Shown: in pieces, positions 16,599-26,443 of the stretch
Numbering within the stretch: position 1 is the first letter of the stretch
Layout of the letters: each line of letters opens with the position of its first letter
Assembly: GCA_000940995.1 (NCBI GenBank)
Contig: CP005974.1
Coordinates: forward strand, 1,736,001-1,800,000
Source of the DNA: Photobacterium gaetbulicola Gung47
GTDB taxonomy: Bacteria > Pseudomonadota > Gammaproteobacteria > Enterobacterales > Vibrionaceae
Reading direction: 5' to 3'
DNA: 64,000 nt
Translations under genes and position numbers: made by a program
Notes under the pieces: model-generated
What the model was told of the DNA's origin: nothing
The model's database searches: none
What the model saw: only the letters and a program-made list of their open reading frames with translations

Positions 16599-18746
16599 AT
16601 GAGAATAATACTGTTGCTGACGTTATTCTCATTATCTTCTTGTGCTTCTTTTTCATTAAATAATGATTGGTTTGTTAATAATGAATCATTAAATGGAAAC
16701 TGGCGCCTAGAGATAATTGATGATGAAAACAGGGTCAGACAGTTCAGTGTTTCTGTACCTGGACATTGGAAGACATCAGGATTCAATTATGCAGGCGCCG
16801 CTTACTATGACAGGCAGTTTGAACTGGATAACCTAGGTAAATTAAGCCGGTATTGGCTTGAGTTTGATGGTGTTGATTATGAGTCTGTTGTTACTGTTAA
16901 TGGAAAATACGTTTCACGCCAAACGGGTTATTTTGTTCCCCACCATATGGAAGTCACCGGCCTCGTTCAGCGTGGTGGGAATGCTCTAAGTGTATGGGTC
17001 AATAGCCCGAATGAGCCGCAAACAAAAGATTGGTCTTTGCGTAAATCCTTGATCAAGGGAGTGCTGAATCATCATGACACCCGTCCGGGGGGGGCTTGGT
17101 CCGAACGAGGGCAAGACTGGAACTCTGGAGGTATATGGGGGGATGTCATTTTGAGGCAAACTGGCCCAATAGCGCTAGATACGCTTAAGGTTAGGTCGAA
17201 GGTTCACCATATCGATAATTACATTACTTCGGCAAGGGTCGAGCTGGCGGTAGACTCGACCCACGTGGCGATAGCAACAGTAGAAATGGTGCTAAAGCGG
17301 CAGGGAGACTTTCAATCTGAAAGATATACCGTTGAACAAGAGGTTACAGCGGGTCAAAACTCGCTTGTGCTTAATATTCCAAAAGCGGCCCGGGAGCTTT
17401 GGTGGCCGTGGGATTGGGGTCAGCCAACGCTTTATGATCTTACCGTTTCTGTTTTCATTGATGGCCAATTGTCGGATAAAAAAACCGTTGCTTTTGGCTT
17501 TAGGGAGATAGCGCTAGACAGTGAAACGAAACAGTTTCTGGTGAATGGGAAACCCTATTTTATCAGGGGAACCAATTATATCGCCAGTCAATGGCTGGGT
17601 GAGGTAGCTGTCGAACAGTATCGGCAAGATCTCGACTTGATGAAAGAGGCCAATATCAATGGTGTTCGTGTCCACGCCCATGTGGCTGGTAAGGCATTTT
17701 ATGAGTTGGCAGATCAAGCCGGCTTGGTGGTTTGGCAGGATTTTCCATTGCAATGGGGATATAGCGACACGCCCAGTTTTGCAATTGAGGCGGCCCGACA
17801 AGCTAGAGCGATGACAGACTTATTGTTTAACCACCCTTCGATTGCATTTTGGGCGGGTCACAACGAACCGCCGTGGGATGCCTCCTGGATGCAGTACAAG
17901 TATCCCTCATATCAACCGGAACAGAATAAGCTGTTGTCAGAGAGAGTATACCAAGCGCTTTTGAATGCAGAAGACGGCAGGGTAGTGCGCAAGGCCTCCT
18001 ATACCCATGAACACCCGTGGTTAGGTTGGTACTCGGGTTCCTATAAAGATTACCGGACTTACCAACCCTCGATGATTGTCAGTGAGTTTGGCGCACAGGC
18101 AATGCCGAATTGGGCAATGATGCAAGAAATCCTCGATGGGCAAGCGGATTGGCCTATGAGTAACGATATGTTGAACACCCTTGGCTACCATAATTACCAG
18201 CATCATGAAACAGTGAATATTGCTCATATTCAACAAGGTGAATCGCTATCACAGTTCTGGAATAATTCACAGGAATATCAAAGGCTAGTAACCAAATTTG
18301 CTGCCGAGCACCTAAGGTTGAATAAAGAGGAGGGGGTTGCCGCGATATATCAATTTATGTTTGTCGATAGCTGGCCATCGGTTACTTGGTCCGTATTGGA
18401 TGTCGATAGGGTACCTAAGCCGGGTTATGACGCTTTGAAGGAGTCATATCAGCCAGTATTGGCTATTGCGCAAGTTGACCTGACAGCCTTGCAGCCCTCG
18501 CTGACGTTGAGCGTGATTAATGACTCTCTCATCAGTTTTAATGATGCCTCATTGGTGGTGACTAACAGCTATAACCAGCAGAGCTGGAAATTCGAAGGGC
18601 TTAACATTGCTGCTAATTCGTTGGTTGAGGTTGCAAATCAGCAGCCTATAGACGGTTTGGCTTCTTATTTGACGTTGGAGCTTAGGGATAACAAGGGCGA
18701 AACAGTGAGTATTAACCGCTACCTTGCACAGGATTTGGAAGGCTAG
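16599..18746 (+). CDS. GH2-family glycoside hydrolase, lipoprotein
   Basis: The 715-residue protein begins with a lipoprotein signal (LFSLSSC, lipidated C15), so it should be anchored to a membrane. The order is that of GH2: a jelly-roll sugar-binding domain (about 30-190), an immunoglobulin-like domain (about 195-305) and a TIM barrel (about 310-600). The acid/base glutamate is in AGHNEPPW (E423) and the likely nucleophile in IVSEFGAQ (E496). The sequence is closer to beta-mannosidases and exo-beta-glucosaminidases than to beta-galactosidase. It precedes a GH9 gene by three bases. It probably trims the non-reducing end of the polysaccharide or imported fragments; substrate unknown. Confidence 0.88.
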   Translation: MRIILLLTLFSLSSCASFSLNNDWFVNNESLNGNWRLEIIDDENRVRQFSVSVPGHWKTSGFNYAGAAYYDRQFELDNLGKLSRYWLEFDGVDYESVVTVNGKYVSRQTGYFVPHHMEVTGLVQRGGNALSVWVNSPNEPQTKDWSLRKSLIKGVLNHHDTRPGGAWSERGQDWNSGGIWGDVILRQTGPIALDTLKVRSKVHHIDNYITSARVELAVDSTHVAIATVEMVLKRQGDFQSERYTVEQEVTAGQNSLVLNIPKAARELWWPWDWGQPTLYDLTVSVFIDGQLSDKKTVAFGFREIALDSETKQFLVNGKPYFIRGTNYIASQWLGEVAVEQYRQDLDLMKEANINGVRVHAHVAGKAFYELADQAGLVVWQDFPLQWGYSDTPSFAIEAARQARAMTDLLFNHPSIAFWAGHNEPPWDASWMQYKYPSYQPEQNKLLSERVYQALLNAEDGRVVRKASYTHEHPWLGWYSGSYKDYRTYQPSMIVSEFGAQAMPNWAMMQEILDGQADWPMSNDMLNTLGYHNYQHHETVNIAHIQQGESLSQFWNNSQEYQRLVTKFAAEHLRLNKEEGVAAIYQFMFVDSWPSVTWSVLDVDRVPKPGYDALKESYQPVLAIAQVDLTALQPSLTLSVINDSLISFNDASLVVTNSYNQQSWKFEGLNIAANSLVEVANQQPIDGLASYLTLELRDNKGETVSINRYLAQDLEG

Positions 18747-18749
18747 ATT

Positions 18750-20417
18750 ATGACAAAGGTGCTTAGTTATATCATGGGAGCAACGGTTGCCTTCTCGGCA
18801 CAGAGCGCAGATATAATGGTAAACCAGTCAGGGTACCTACCGGCAGGGGATAAGTTTGCCTATGTATTGGCAGAGCAGGCCAATGACGTGCAATTAATAT
18901 CTGTCGCAGATGGTCGTGTCGTTGCCGAACTGGAACGATCAGACGAGGTCATCTTGCCTGATGAGCGTAAGGTCACTTCAGTTGATTTTTCGCAGGTAAA
19001 CCGCTCGGGTTGGTATCAATTGGTGACCGGCAGTGGCCAATCTGTGCCTTTTCAAATTGGTGCCGATGCCTACCTTCCGCTTAATGAGCGCTTGGTTCAC
19101 GCACTCTATCTACAGCGTTCAGGAATGGCAGTACAAGACATTTCTACAGGTATGAACCGCCCAGAAAGCCATATGCTAGATGGCCAGATATTTCGAACTG
19201 ATGCTTTCCATAAAGCCGGTACCCAGTTGGATGTTGTCGGTGGCTGGTATGATGCCGGCGATTTTGGTAAGTATGTGGCGACAACGACCATTACCGTTGC
19301 GAGATTGCTAGAGGCATACCGGCAATCCCCTCAGCTGTATGCCCAAACCAAACTACCGGGAAGTGAGAGGCCTGCCATTATTGATGAGTCCATCTATGCA
19401 CTGGACTGGCTATTGAAAATGCAGCGCGAAGACGGTGCTGTGTATCGTAAGGTATCAGGTGCTAGTTGGCCGGCTAAAATTGGTCCTTGGCAGGATAACC
19501 AACCCCGCTTTATATATGGCGTTAGTACGCCTGAAACCGCTAAATTCGCTGCGACCATGGCCTTTGCCGCACGAGTTATCAAACCATACGACGCTGACCT
19601 ATCGCGCCAATATCTCAGTGCGGCAATCCATGCCGCTAACTACCTCTCAAGCCAAGAAGAGCAATATATCGATTGGCAAGAAGGGGATGACAGTGGCTCC
19701 GGCCCATACATGAAGAGCCAGTTTGATAAGGAGCTATCCCTGGAGACCGATGTCGATGATCGGCTTTGGGCATATGCCGAACTCTATATCACCACAGGCC
19801 AAGCGAAGTTCAAACGTGCCTTTAAAGAAAGGTATGACCCGCAATGGATAGAGATTTTCGAGTGGAAGAACCCGGCAGCAATGGGGGTATGGCACCTCAT
19901 TTTGGCAGAGGAAAAAGGTGAGTTTAGAGATCAATTGGCTAACGACTTAGACCAAGTCGCATCTCGCTATATTGAGCAGGTAAACCAGTCCCCCTTTAGG
20001 GTGGCCAACCAGCGTTTCATCTGGGGGTCTAACAAGATGACGGCAGAAGCGGGAATTTTGATTGCCTGGGCAGACTTTGCCCAAGGGCACTTAGAAAACC
20101 GTGCCTCGGTTCAGTCTCAAATTGACTACCTTCTGGGCGCCAATGCCTTCGATATGAGTTTTGTAACCCACAGTGGTACCTATTCGGTTCGCAATCTTCA
20201 TCACCTATACCGAATTGCGACAGGAGTCAGTTTACCTGGCTACCTCGTTGGTGGACCGAATGAGATGGCACAAGCCGGGGTTGCGCCAAAAAATATGGGA
20301 ATGCTGAGTTATGTGGATAGCGAGAAGTCCTATGCAGTTAATGAGTTCGCTATTGATTACAACGCCAGTCTGATTGGTTTGATTGCCGTGCATCACGCTT
20401 ACTTTAATCATTATTAA
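18750..20417 (+). CDS. GH9 endo-glucanase with N-terminal Ig-like domain
   Basis: The 555-residue protein has a signal peptide (about residues 1-20), a cellulase N-terminal Ig-like domain (about 22-105, beginning IMVNQSGYLP) and a GH9 alpha/alpha barrel. The catalytic aspartates lie in GGWYDAGDFGKYV (D168, D171) and the acid glutamate in VNEFAIDYNASL (E532). These proteins cut beta-1,4 glucosidic bonds, and some also act on mixed-linkage glucan. Its position directly before the GT2 synthase mirrors the cellulase (BcsZ) found with cellulose synthases, although BcsZ is GH8. It is probably a periplasmic chain-trimming enzyme. Confidence 0.93.
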   Translation: MTKVLSYIMGATVAFSAQSADIMVNQSGYLPAGDKFAYVLAEQANDVQLISVADGRVVAELERSDEVILPDERKVTSVDFSQVNRSGWYQLVTGSGQSVPFQIGADAYLPLNERLVHALYLQRSGMAVQDISTGMNRPESHMLDGQIFRTDAFHKAGTQLDVVGGWYDAGDFGKYVATTTITVARLLEAYRQSPQLYAQTKLPGSERPAIIDESIYALDWLLKMQREDGAVYRKVSGASWPAKIGPWQDNQPRFIYGVSTPETAKFAATMAFAARVIKPYDADLSRQYLSAAIHAANYLSSQEEQYIDWQEGDDSGSGPYMKSQFDKELSLETDVDDRLWAYAELYITTGQAKFKRAFKERYDPQWIEIFEWKNPAAMGVWHLILAEEKGEFRDQLANDLDQVASRYIEQVNQSPFRVANQRFIWGSNKMTAEAGILIAWADFAQGHLENRASVQSQIDYLLGANAFDMSFVTHSGTYSVRNLHHLYRIATGVSLPGYLVGGPNEMAQAGVAPKNMGMLSYVDSEKSYAVNEFAIDYNASLIGLIAVHHAYFNHY

Positions 20418-20432
20418 CCGGAGTGAAAGCTC

Positions 20433-22298
20433 ATGGATTTTTATTTCAAGGAATTCGAACATCGTAAGCCACCAGAGCCGGTGCCTTATAGCATGTCGAG
20501 AGAACTGCTCTACCAGTACCTTGCCACCTGTAATCTCACTTTGGGTATATGGTATTTGTGGTGGCGCTGGACTTATGCGCTGAACTACGACGCTATGTGG
20601 TTTTCCTTCCCGTTGGTTTTTGCCGAGTCTTGTGCCTTTATTGGTTCGATACTCTTTACCTTCAATTTGTGGAAGACCAAGGATGAGCCGAAGAAAGCCC
20701 CACCCCATACCATCAATGAATGCGTGGCAAAAGACAGCCCAGAGGCCGGCGAAACCAGACCGATCAGTATTGATGTGTTTTTCCCGAGTTATGATGAGGA
20801 GCCAGAGCTGGTCAGGTTGAGTATCGAGGATGCCCAGAAGATCCGCTATCCCCATGATATTGATATCAGGATTTTTATTCTCGATGATGGCAAGCGCTCG
20901 TCGATGAAGGCGTTGGCTGAAGAGATGGGTGTCGAGTACATCACAAGGGAAAGCAACATTGGCTTTAAGGCGGGAAACCTGCGTAATGCCTTGGAGCAGA
21001 CGTATGGTGACTTCATTGTGATTTGTGATGCTGACACTCGACCGTTTCCGACCATTCTTGAGCATACCATGGGCTACTTCCGTGACCCGGATGTCGCTTG
21101 GGTGCAGACTCCACAATGGTTTTTTGACTTACCTGAGGGAGAGCGCCTGCCACATTGGCTGCAGCGTAAGTTGGGTAAATGGGCAGTACCGTTAGGCCGT
21201 GGGGTGGAGAAGCTCTATGGGCCGGTCAAAATAGGTGAAGACCCGTACGTTAATGATCCCCAGATGTTCTACGACGTCATCCAGCGCCGCCGTAACTGGG
21301 TGAATGCCTCCTTTTGTTGTGGTGCGGGGTCGATCCACCGCCGCGAAGCGGTCATGGAAGCGGCGCTCCGCAGCTACAGCGAGCAGATCAGCAAAGAGCA
21401 CAAAGAAATCGAAAAGCAGATCCGTAAGATCACTAAAGAGAAAACAGTTGATCGGGATGTTTCTGATAACCTGCGCCAGGAGATCATTTTCGATACTGAG
21501 TTCACCCCTTATAAATTCCATGTATCGGAAGATATCTACACCTCTATCGTGTTGCATTCGGATACCGAAAGGAACTGGCGCTCGGTCATGCACCCCGAAG
21601 TCGAGAGCAAGATGCTGTCACCGCAGGATCTGCAGACATGGACAGTGCAGCGATTCAAATATTCCGGCGGTTCGATTGATATCTTTATGAATGACAACCC
21701 ATTGTTTCGGAAGGGGATGAGCCTCAAGCAGAAGATGATGTACGGTGCCAGCTTCTGGTCAAATTTATCGGCGATCTGGAACATTATATTTCTTACCTGT
21801 CCGATCATTTACTTCCTGACCAGTATTGCGCCGGTCAGTGCCTATGACGTGACCTTCTACTTGCACTTCATTCCGTTTGTCCTGACGGCGGAGCTGGCCA
21901 TGATGGTCGGTACGTGGGGAGTGGCGGGCTATAAAGGAAAAACCAATTTCCTCTCCTTCTTTCCGGTCAATATGCGGGCGCTGTGGACCGTTCTGCGCGG
22001 GCGTAAGATCAGTTTTCCGGCGACGCCGAAAGAAAGGCAGGACGGTACCTTTGGCCATTTGGTCATACCGCAGAAGCTGGTCTTTGGTCTGAGCTTATTT
22101 AGTATGTGCTTCGCATGGTTCAGTTATTTTACCGGCATGTTTGGCAGCTATTCTATTGGTGGTTTGATATTCAACAGTTTTTGGACAATCAACAACATGA
22201 TGGCGATGTGGGGGATGATTGCTGCCGCTTATTGGACGCCACCACCAGTAAATAAGACGCAGGAACAGGAATCTGAGGAATTAGAATATGGAATTTAA
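20433..22298 (+). CDS. Processive GT2 polysaccharide synthase, BcsA-like without PilZ
   Basis: The 621-residue inner-membrane protein has two N-terminal helices (about 33-50 and 57-78), a cytoplasmic GT2 domain (about 110-420) and at least four C-terminal helices. Catalytic motifs of cellulose-synthase-like enzymes are present: FILDDGK (D151/D152), CDADTRP (D199/D201), HVSED (D367). The Q(Q/R)xRW motif appears as the variant QRFKY (406-410). A charged helical insert (about 315-350) lies before the SED motif. The C-terminus ends soon after the last helix, so the c-di-GMP-binding PilZ domain of BcsA is absent. There is no bcsB or bcsC beside it. The GH16 and GH9 neighbours point to a beta-glucan product. 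The stop overlaps the next start by 11 bases. Confidence 0.92.
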   Translation: MDFYFKEFEHRKPPEPVPYSMSRELLYQYLATCNLTLGIWYLWWRWTYALNYDAMWFSFPLVFAESCAFIGSILFTFNLWKTKDEPKKAPPHTINECVAKDSPEAGETRPISIDVFFPSYDEEPELVRLSIEDAQKIRYPHDIDIRIFILDDGKRSSMKALAEEMGVEYITRESNIGFKAGNLRNALEQTYGDFIVICDADTRPFPTILEHTMGYFRDPDVAWVQTPQWFFDLPEGERLPHWLQRKLGKWAVPLGRGVEKLYGPVKIGEDPYVNDPQMFYDVIQRRRNWVNASFCCGAGSIHRREAVMEAALRSYSEQISKEHKEIEKQIRKITKEKTVDRDVSDNLRQEIIFDTEFTPYKFHVSEDIYTSIVLHSDTERNWRSVMHPEVESKMLSPQDLQTWTVQRFKYSGGSIDIFMNDNPLFRKGMSLKQKMMYGASFWSNLSAIWNIIFLTCPIIYFLTSIAPVSAYDVTFYLHFIPFVLTAELAMMVGTWGVAGYKGKTNFLSFFPVNMRALWTVLRGRKISFPATPKERQDGTFGHLVIPQKLVFGLSLFSMCFAWFSYFTGMFGSYSIGGLIFNSFWTINNMMAMWGMIAAAYWTPPPVNKTQEQESEELEYGI

Positions 22299-23610
22299 GC
22301 AAGCAGTCGTCAATGCACGGCATCATATTGTCTTTTTGCTGGGGCTTTTTACTGCACTCGTCATTGCGTTCAATATTGAAACCCGTGATTATGGCCGTAT
22401 TTTAGGCAACATTACGTTCGAGGCCACTGAAGAGATCCCAGTCCGAGAGAGCCGTGTACTTTCCGAGCAAGAGTTTGGATGGGCCAACACCGCTTGGACT
22501 TATTTCGAAAATAATTACCAGGAAAATACCGGACTAGTAAATTCGGTGGATGGCTATCCATCAACTACTATGTGGGATACCGCGTCTTACCTGATGGGTC
22601 TATTAGCCGCCGAAAAACTCAATATTATCAGCCAGAGCAAGTTTGAACTACGGATGGAAAAAGCGCTACATACCCTTGCTCGCCTTCCGCTGATAGATGG
22701 CAAGCTGCCGAACAAAGCTTACAACACCCAATCCATTGAAATGGTGGACTACCAAAATAATCCTGTAGCGAACGGTATCGGTTGGTCGGCCATCGATATC
22801 GGTCGGATCTTGGTGCCATTGAACATTCTGGTGTGGCAGTACCCGCAATTTAACAGCCATGTAAACGCTGTGCTCAATCATTGGGATGTGGGCGTCATGA
22901 TCAAAGACGGTTATCTGTATGGCTCTCGCCCGCACCAGGACGGTGGTACTGAGATGGAGTTGGTTCAGGAAGGCCGAATCGGTTATGAAGAGTATGCATC
23001 AAAAGCCATGTCACTGATGGGACGCGATGTATTTAATGCAATGAAGTATATCGATTATCTTGAAATGCGTAATATCGATGGCGTTGATATTCCGACTGAC
23101 TTGCGCGATCCGGCGAAATTCCATGCCCATAACTATGTGGTCAGTGAATCTTACATCCTTGACAGCCTGGAGTTTGGAGCGGATAGCGTGTCGAAGATTT
23201 TTGCTCACCGTGTCTATAAAGCACAGGAAAACCGTTACAACCGTACTGGGATTTTAACCGCGGTGAGTGAGGATAACGTCGATGAAGCGCCTTACTTTGT
23301 CTACAACACCGTATTTTCCGATGGCAAAGAGTGGAATGCGATAACAGACCAAGGTGAAGATGCTTCACACCTCAAAACGCTGTCGACTAAGGCGGCATTT
23401 GGCTGGTATGCCCTCTATGACACCCCGTATACTGATTTGTTGATTGAAGATGCCAAAAATTTATTCTCAGAAGAGAAAGGTTGGTATTCAGGCCGTTATG
23501 AAGTCGATGGCCGGGTGAATAAAGCAATTACTGCCAATACCAATGGGATAGTTTTGGAGTCGTTGGCGTATATCGAAAATGGAGCCTTGCTGAGTGTTGG
23601 CGTTAGGTAA
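22288..23610 (+). CDS. Membrane-anchored DUF3131 protein
   Basis: The 440-residue protein has an uncleaved N-terminal helix (about residues 13-30) and a periplasmic DUF3131 domain (about 60-435). Shared residues of the intact paralogues are all present: MWDTAS (D97), NGIGWSAIDIGR, QEGRIGYEEY (E228, E234, E235), VSESY (E287) and a D345 after FVYNTVFS. The arrangement of helices and acidic residues resembles alpha/alpha-barrel glycan hydrolases, though no activity is established for the family as far as I know. It overlaps the synthase gene by 11 bases, which suggests a direct working link with the synthase. Confidence 0.85.
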   Translation: MEFKQAVVNARHHIVFLLGLFTALVIAFNIETRDYGRILGNITFEATEEIPVRESRVLSEQEFGWANTAWTYFENNYQENTGLVNSVDGYPSTTMWDTASYLMGLLAAEKLNIISQSKFELRMEKALHTLARLPLIDGKLPNKAYNTQSIEMVDYQNNPVANGIGWSAIDIGRILVPLNILVWQYPQFNSHVNAVLNHWDVGVMIKDGYLYGSRPHQDGGTEMELVQEGRIGYEEYASKAMSLMGRDVFNAMKYIDYLEMRNIDGVDIPTDLRDPAKFHAHNYVVSESYILDSLEFGADSVSKIFAHRVYKAQENRYNRTGILTAVSEDNVDEAPYFVYNTVFSDGKEWNAITDQGEDASHLKTLSTKAAFGWYALYDTPYTDLLIEDAKNLFSEEKGWYSGRYEVDGRVNKAITANTNGIVLESLAYIENGALLSVGVR

Positions 23611-23636
23611 AGCGCAACTGTGATAGGGAGTATCGA

Positions 23637-25043
23637 ATGCGTTATATCATTGTTTGCCTGTTAGGGGCTTTGGCTACCGGTTGCGGTAACAAATACAGCA
23701 GTTTTTCCGATGATGTGGTGGACAGGAAAAGCCATTGGACGATTCCGAAAGCCCGTCAGGGGCAACTGACGGAGCAAGAAATGGACATGGCCCGCATTGC
23801 CTGGAAGTATTTTGAGAATAACTACCAGGAGTCAACGGGTCTGGTCAATGCGGTAAATAACTATCCTTCTGTGACTTGGTGGGATGCGGCCTCTTACATG
23901 GCCGGCATGGTAAGTGCCTATGAATTGGGGATCATCGAAAAGGAAGAGTTCAATCGTCGTCTTATTCGTATTTTGACCACCTTGAACACGCTTGATCTGT
24001 TTATGAATGAGCTACCCAACAAGGCGTATAACACTCAAACGGCGGCTAAAGTGGACTACGGCAACCAACCTGGCGAGATTGGTTATTCGGCGCTTGACCT
24101 TGGTCGCTTGCTGATTTGGCTGCATATTATCAAGCACCGTTACCCAGAGTATGCGACCAGCATCGACTCGGCGGTATTGCGTTGGAATTTTTGCAATGTC
24201 GTCGATGAAAACGGCACCATGTTCGGTGCGTTGCTGGAGAAAGACAAACCTGTTCAGTACTTACAGGAAGGTCGCTTGGGTTATGAAGAGTATGCCGCAA
24301 AAGGGTTTGAACTATGGGGCTTTGATACCACGCAGGCGGCAATGGCGGAGCCTTACAGCACTATTAACCTCTATGGCTACGATGTACCATACGACACCCG
24401 TGATCCTCGTAAGCTCAAAGCACACAGCTACGTGGTCACTGAGAGCTATGTTCTTGATGGTATCGAATTGGGGTGGGACTTGGCGGATGACCGCTCAGCC
24501 CATGACTACAACTATTCCAATGACTGGATTGCGGAATTTGCCCTGCAGATATACCGGGTCCAGGAAGAGCGCTATAAGCAAACTGGTATTATTACAGCCC
24601 GTACCGAGCACCAGTTAGCAGGGCCTCCTTACTTCGTGTACGACACCATATATACCGATGGCTTCGCGTGGAATACCATCTCGGAAGTCGGTGAGTACCT
24701 TCCACAATACTCTGCGGTAGCCATCAAGGGGGCAATGGGGATGTGGGTGTTGTGGGATACCGAATATACCGACTTGTTGTTTGATCACGTTGCGCATTTG
24801 TACGACCGCGAAAAAGGGTTTTATGAGGGGATATTTGAAAACGGTACCGGCTTGATCAATACCTTTACCTCAAACAATAACGGTATCACCTTAGAAATCT
24901 TGCTATATAAACAACAGGGTAAGCTGCTTACCTATAAAGACAATGTTGCACCAAGCCTGTGGGAAAAAGCGCTTGAATCACCATTTGGTTATGAGGGGCA
25001 GTGCTTGCCTCGCAGAGGGGCTTTCAATAGTAAGCTCAAATAG
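23637..25043 (+). CDS. DUF3131 lipoprotein, acidic residues retained
   Basis: The 468-residue protein has a lipobox (ALATGC, lipidated C16) and one DUF3131 domain (about 45-440). It keeps the residues of the upstream paralogue: WWDAAS (D83), GYSALDLGRLL, QEGRLGYEEY, TESYVLDG and FVYDTIYTDG. The C-terminal tail (about 440-468) is unique. It lies 26 bases after the previous paralogue and clearly arose by tandem duplication. A catalytic role on the polysaccharide at the membrane surface is inferred. Confidence 0.85.
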   Translation: MRYIIVCLLGALATGCGNKYSSFSDDVVDRKSHWTIPKARQGQLTEQEMDMARIAWKYFENNYQESTGLVNAVNNYPSVTWWDAASYMAGMVSAYELGIIEKEEFNRRLIRILTTLNTLDLFMNELPNKAYNTQTAAKVDYGNQPGEIGYSALDLGRLLIWLHIIKHRYPEYATSIDSAVLRWNFCNVVDENGTMFGALLEKDKPVQYLQEGRLGYEEYAAKGFELWGFDTTQAAMAEPYSTINLYGYDVPYDTRDPRKLKAHSYVVTESYVLDGIELGWDLADDRSAHDYNYSNDWIAEFALQIYRVQEERYKQTGIITARTEHQLAGPPYFVYDTIYTDGFAWNTISEVGEYLPQYSAVAIKGAMGMWVLWDTEYTDLLFDHVAHLYDREKGFYEGIFENGTGLINTFTSNNNGITLEILLYKQQGKLLTYKDNVAPSLWEKALESPFGYEGQCLPRRGAFNSKLK

Positions 25044-25060
25044 CCGTAGTAAGGGAATAG

Positions 25061-26443
25061 ATGTTGAGAAATACGGTGATTGCAGCCTGTTTATTCTGCC
25101 TGACATCCTGTGGAGTGGTCTATCGAGGTGTCCAGGACGGAATAACCTCGGTCAATGAGTCGCAGATGCTGCGGCAGGGCAGGTATGGTTCGTTAACCGA
25201 GCAGGAGCTGGAATGGGCGCAAATTGCCTGGACCTATGTAGAGAACAACACCAACCTGACCACGGGGTTGGTCAATGCTCTCGATAACTATCCGACAACC
25301 AATTTGTCAAATCTTGCTGATTACCTGATTGCCCTGATGGCAGCCCGTGAATTTGAGTTTATCACCAGCAAAGAGCACGATGAACGCCTGACGCTGGTGC
25401 TCAGTTTTCTTAACAAAATGCCCTTGGGCCTAACTGGTGTCCCCAATAAGGTCTACAGCACGGGCACCGGGATGATGGTTGATTACGCCAATCAACCTGG
25501 TGAGCTTGGTTGGTCCTCAATAGATATTGGACGATTGCTGATTGCCTTGGCGATGGTCAAACAGCGTAATCCTGAATTTTCCGAATATGTCGATAAGGCT
25601 GTCTTGCGCTGGAACTTCTGTGAGTTAGTCACTGAAGACGGTGAGCTATACGGTGGTGCGATCAATAACGGCTATGTCCATCGTTATAAAGAAGGGCGCT
25701 TGGGTATCGAAGAGTATACCGCCTACGGCTATCTTGATTGGCACATCGTGCCAGAAAAAGCCATGATGCTCGATCCCTACGAAGTGGTCACAATAAACGG
25801 TATTGATCTGTTGTTTGATGGCCGTGATCCCCGGGATTATGATGTGCTTCGTCCCGTCTACAGCACGCCCTATTTGCTGCTGGGCCTGGAGTTTAACTGG
25901 GATGAGATTGATGACATGCGCTCGTCAGATGCCAAGCATACCAATGAGGTATTGGCGGCGATGGCTGATTCGGTATACCGCATTCAGGAGTCCCGTTGGG
26001 ATGTTGATCGTATCTATACCGCCCGCGGGGATCATGTCGTGACCGGGGAGCCCTATTTTGTCTACGACAGTATCTATGCGCTGGGGACGCCTTGGATCAC
26101 CGTGGCTGAGGATGGGAGTTCCCATGATGACAAGGCGCTGGTGTCTACCCGGGTGGCCTTCCAAATGTGGGCCTTGTGGAAAACAGATTACACTGAACGG
26201 TTATTGACACTCGTGCGTGAGTTATACGACCCAGAGCGAGGCTGGTATGAAGGGCGCTACGAGCTGACCAGCAGTTATGAGAAGAGTATTTCCCTACAGA
26301 CCAATGCCGGGGTGCTTGAAGCATTGTTGTATAAAGCAAACGGTAAGTTGTATCAGCCGACCAAGAACCGTGAATACCGCGACGTCCAATTTGATTCCCG
26401 TTTTTACCATCCTCAAAAATGCTTGGTGGAGACATTCCGATGA
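25061..26443 (+). CDS. DUF3131 lipoprotein, divergent acidic sites
   Basis: The 460-residue protein has a lipobox (CLTSC, lipidated C17) and a DUF3131 domain. It aligns along its length with the two preceding paralogues (ENNTNLTTGLVNALDNYP, GELGWSSIDIGRLL, KEGRLGIEEY) but the WD pair is replaced by SN (residues 83-84), the SES/TES motif by STP, and the aspartate after FVYDSIY by leucine. If the acidic sites are catalytic, this copy is inactive and may bind glycan or support the other copies. Its stop overlaps the next ATG by four bases. Confidence 0.83.
   Translation: MLRNTVIAACLFCLTSCGVVYRGVQDGITSVNESQMLRQGRYGSLTEQELEWAQIAWTYVENNTNLTTGLVNALDNYPTTNLSNLADYLIALMAAREFEFITSKEHDERLTLVLSFLNKMPLGLTGVPNKVYSTGTGMMVDYANQPGELGWSSIDIGRLLIALAMVKQRNPEFSEYVDKAVLRWNFCELVTEDGELYGGAINNGYVHRYKEGRLGIEEYTAYGYLDWHIVPEKAMMLDPYEVVTINGIDLLFDGRDPRDYDVLRPVYSTPYLLLGLEFNWDEIDDMRSSDAKHTNEVLAAMADSVYRIQESRWDVDRIYTARGDHVVTGEPYFVYDSIYALGTPWITVAEDGSSHDDKALVSTRVAFQMWALWKTDYTERLLTLVRELYDPERGWYEGRYELTSSYEKSISLQTNAGVLEALLYKANGKLYQPTKNREYRDVQFDSRFYHPQKCLVETFR

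Noticed and set aside
20232..21116. 294-codon open frame on the minus strand
   Set aside because: It runs antisense across the GH9/GT2 junction, and both sense genes have clear catalytic motifs there.
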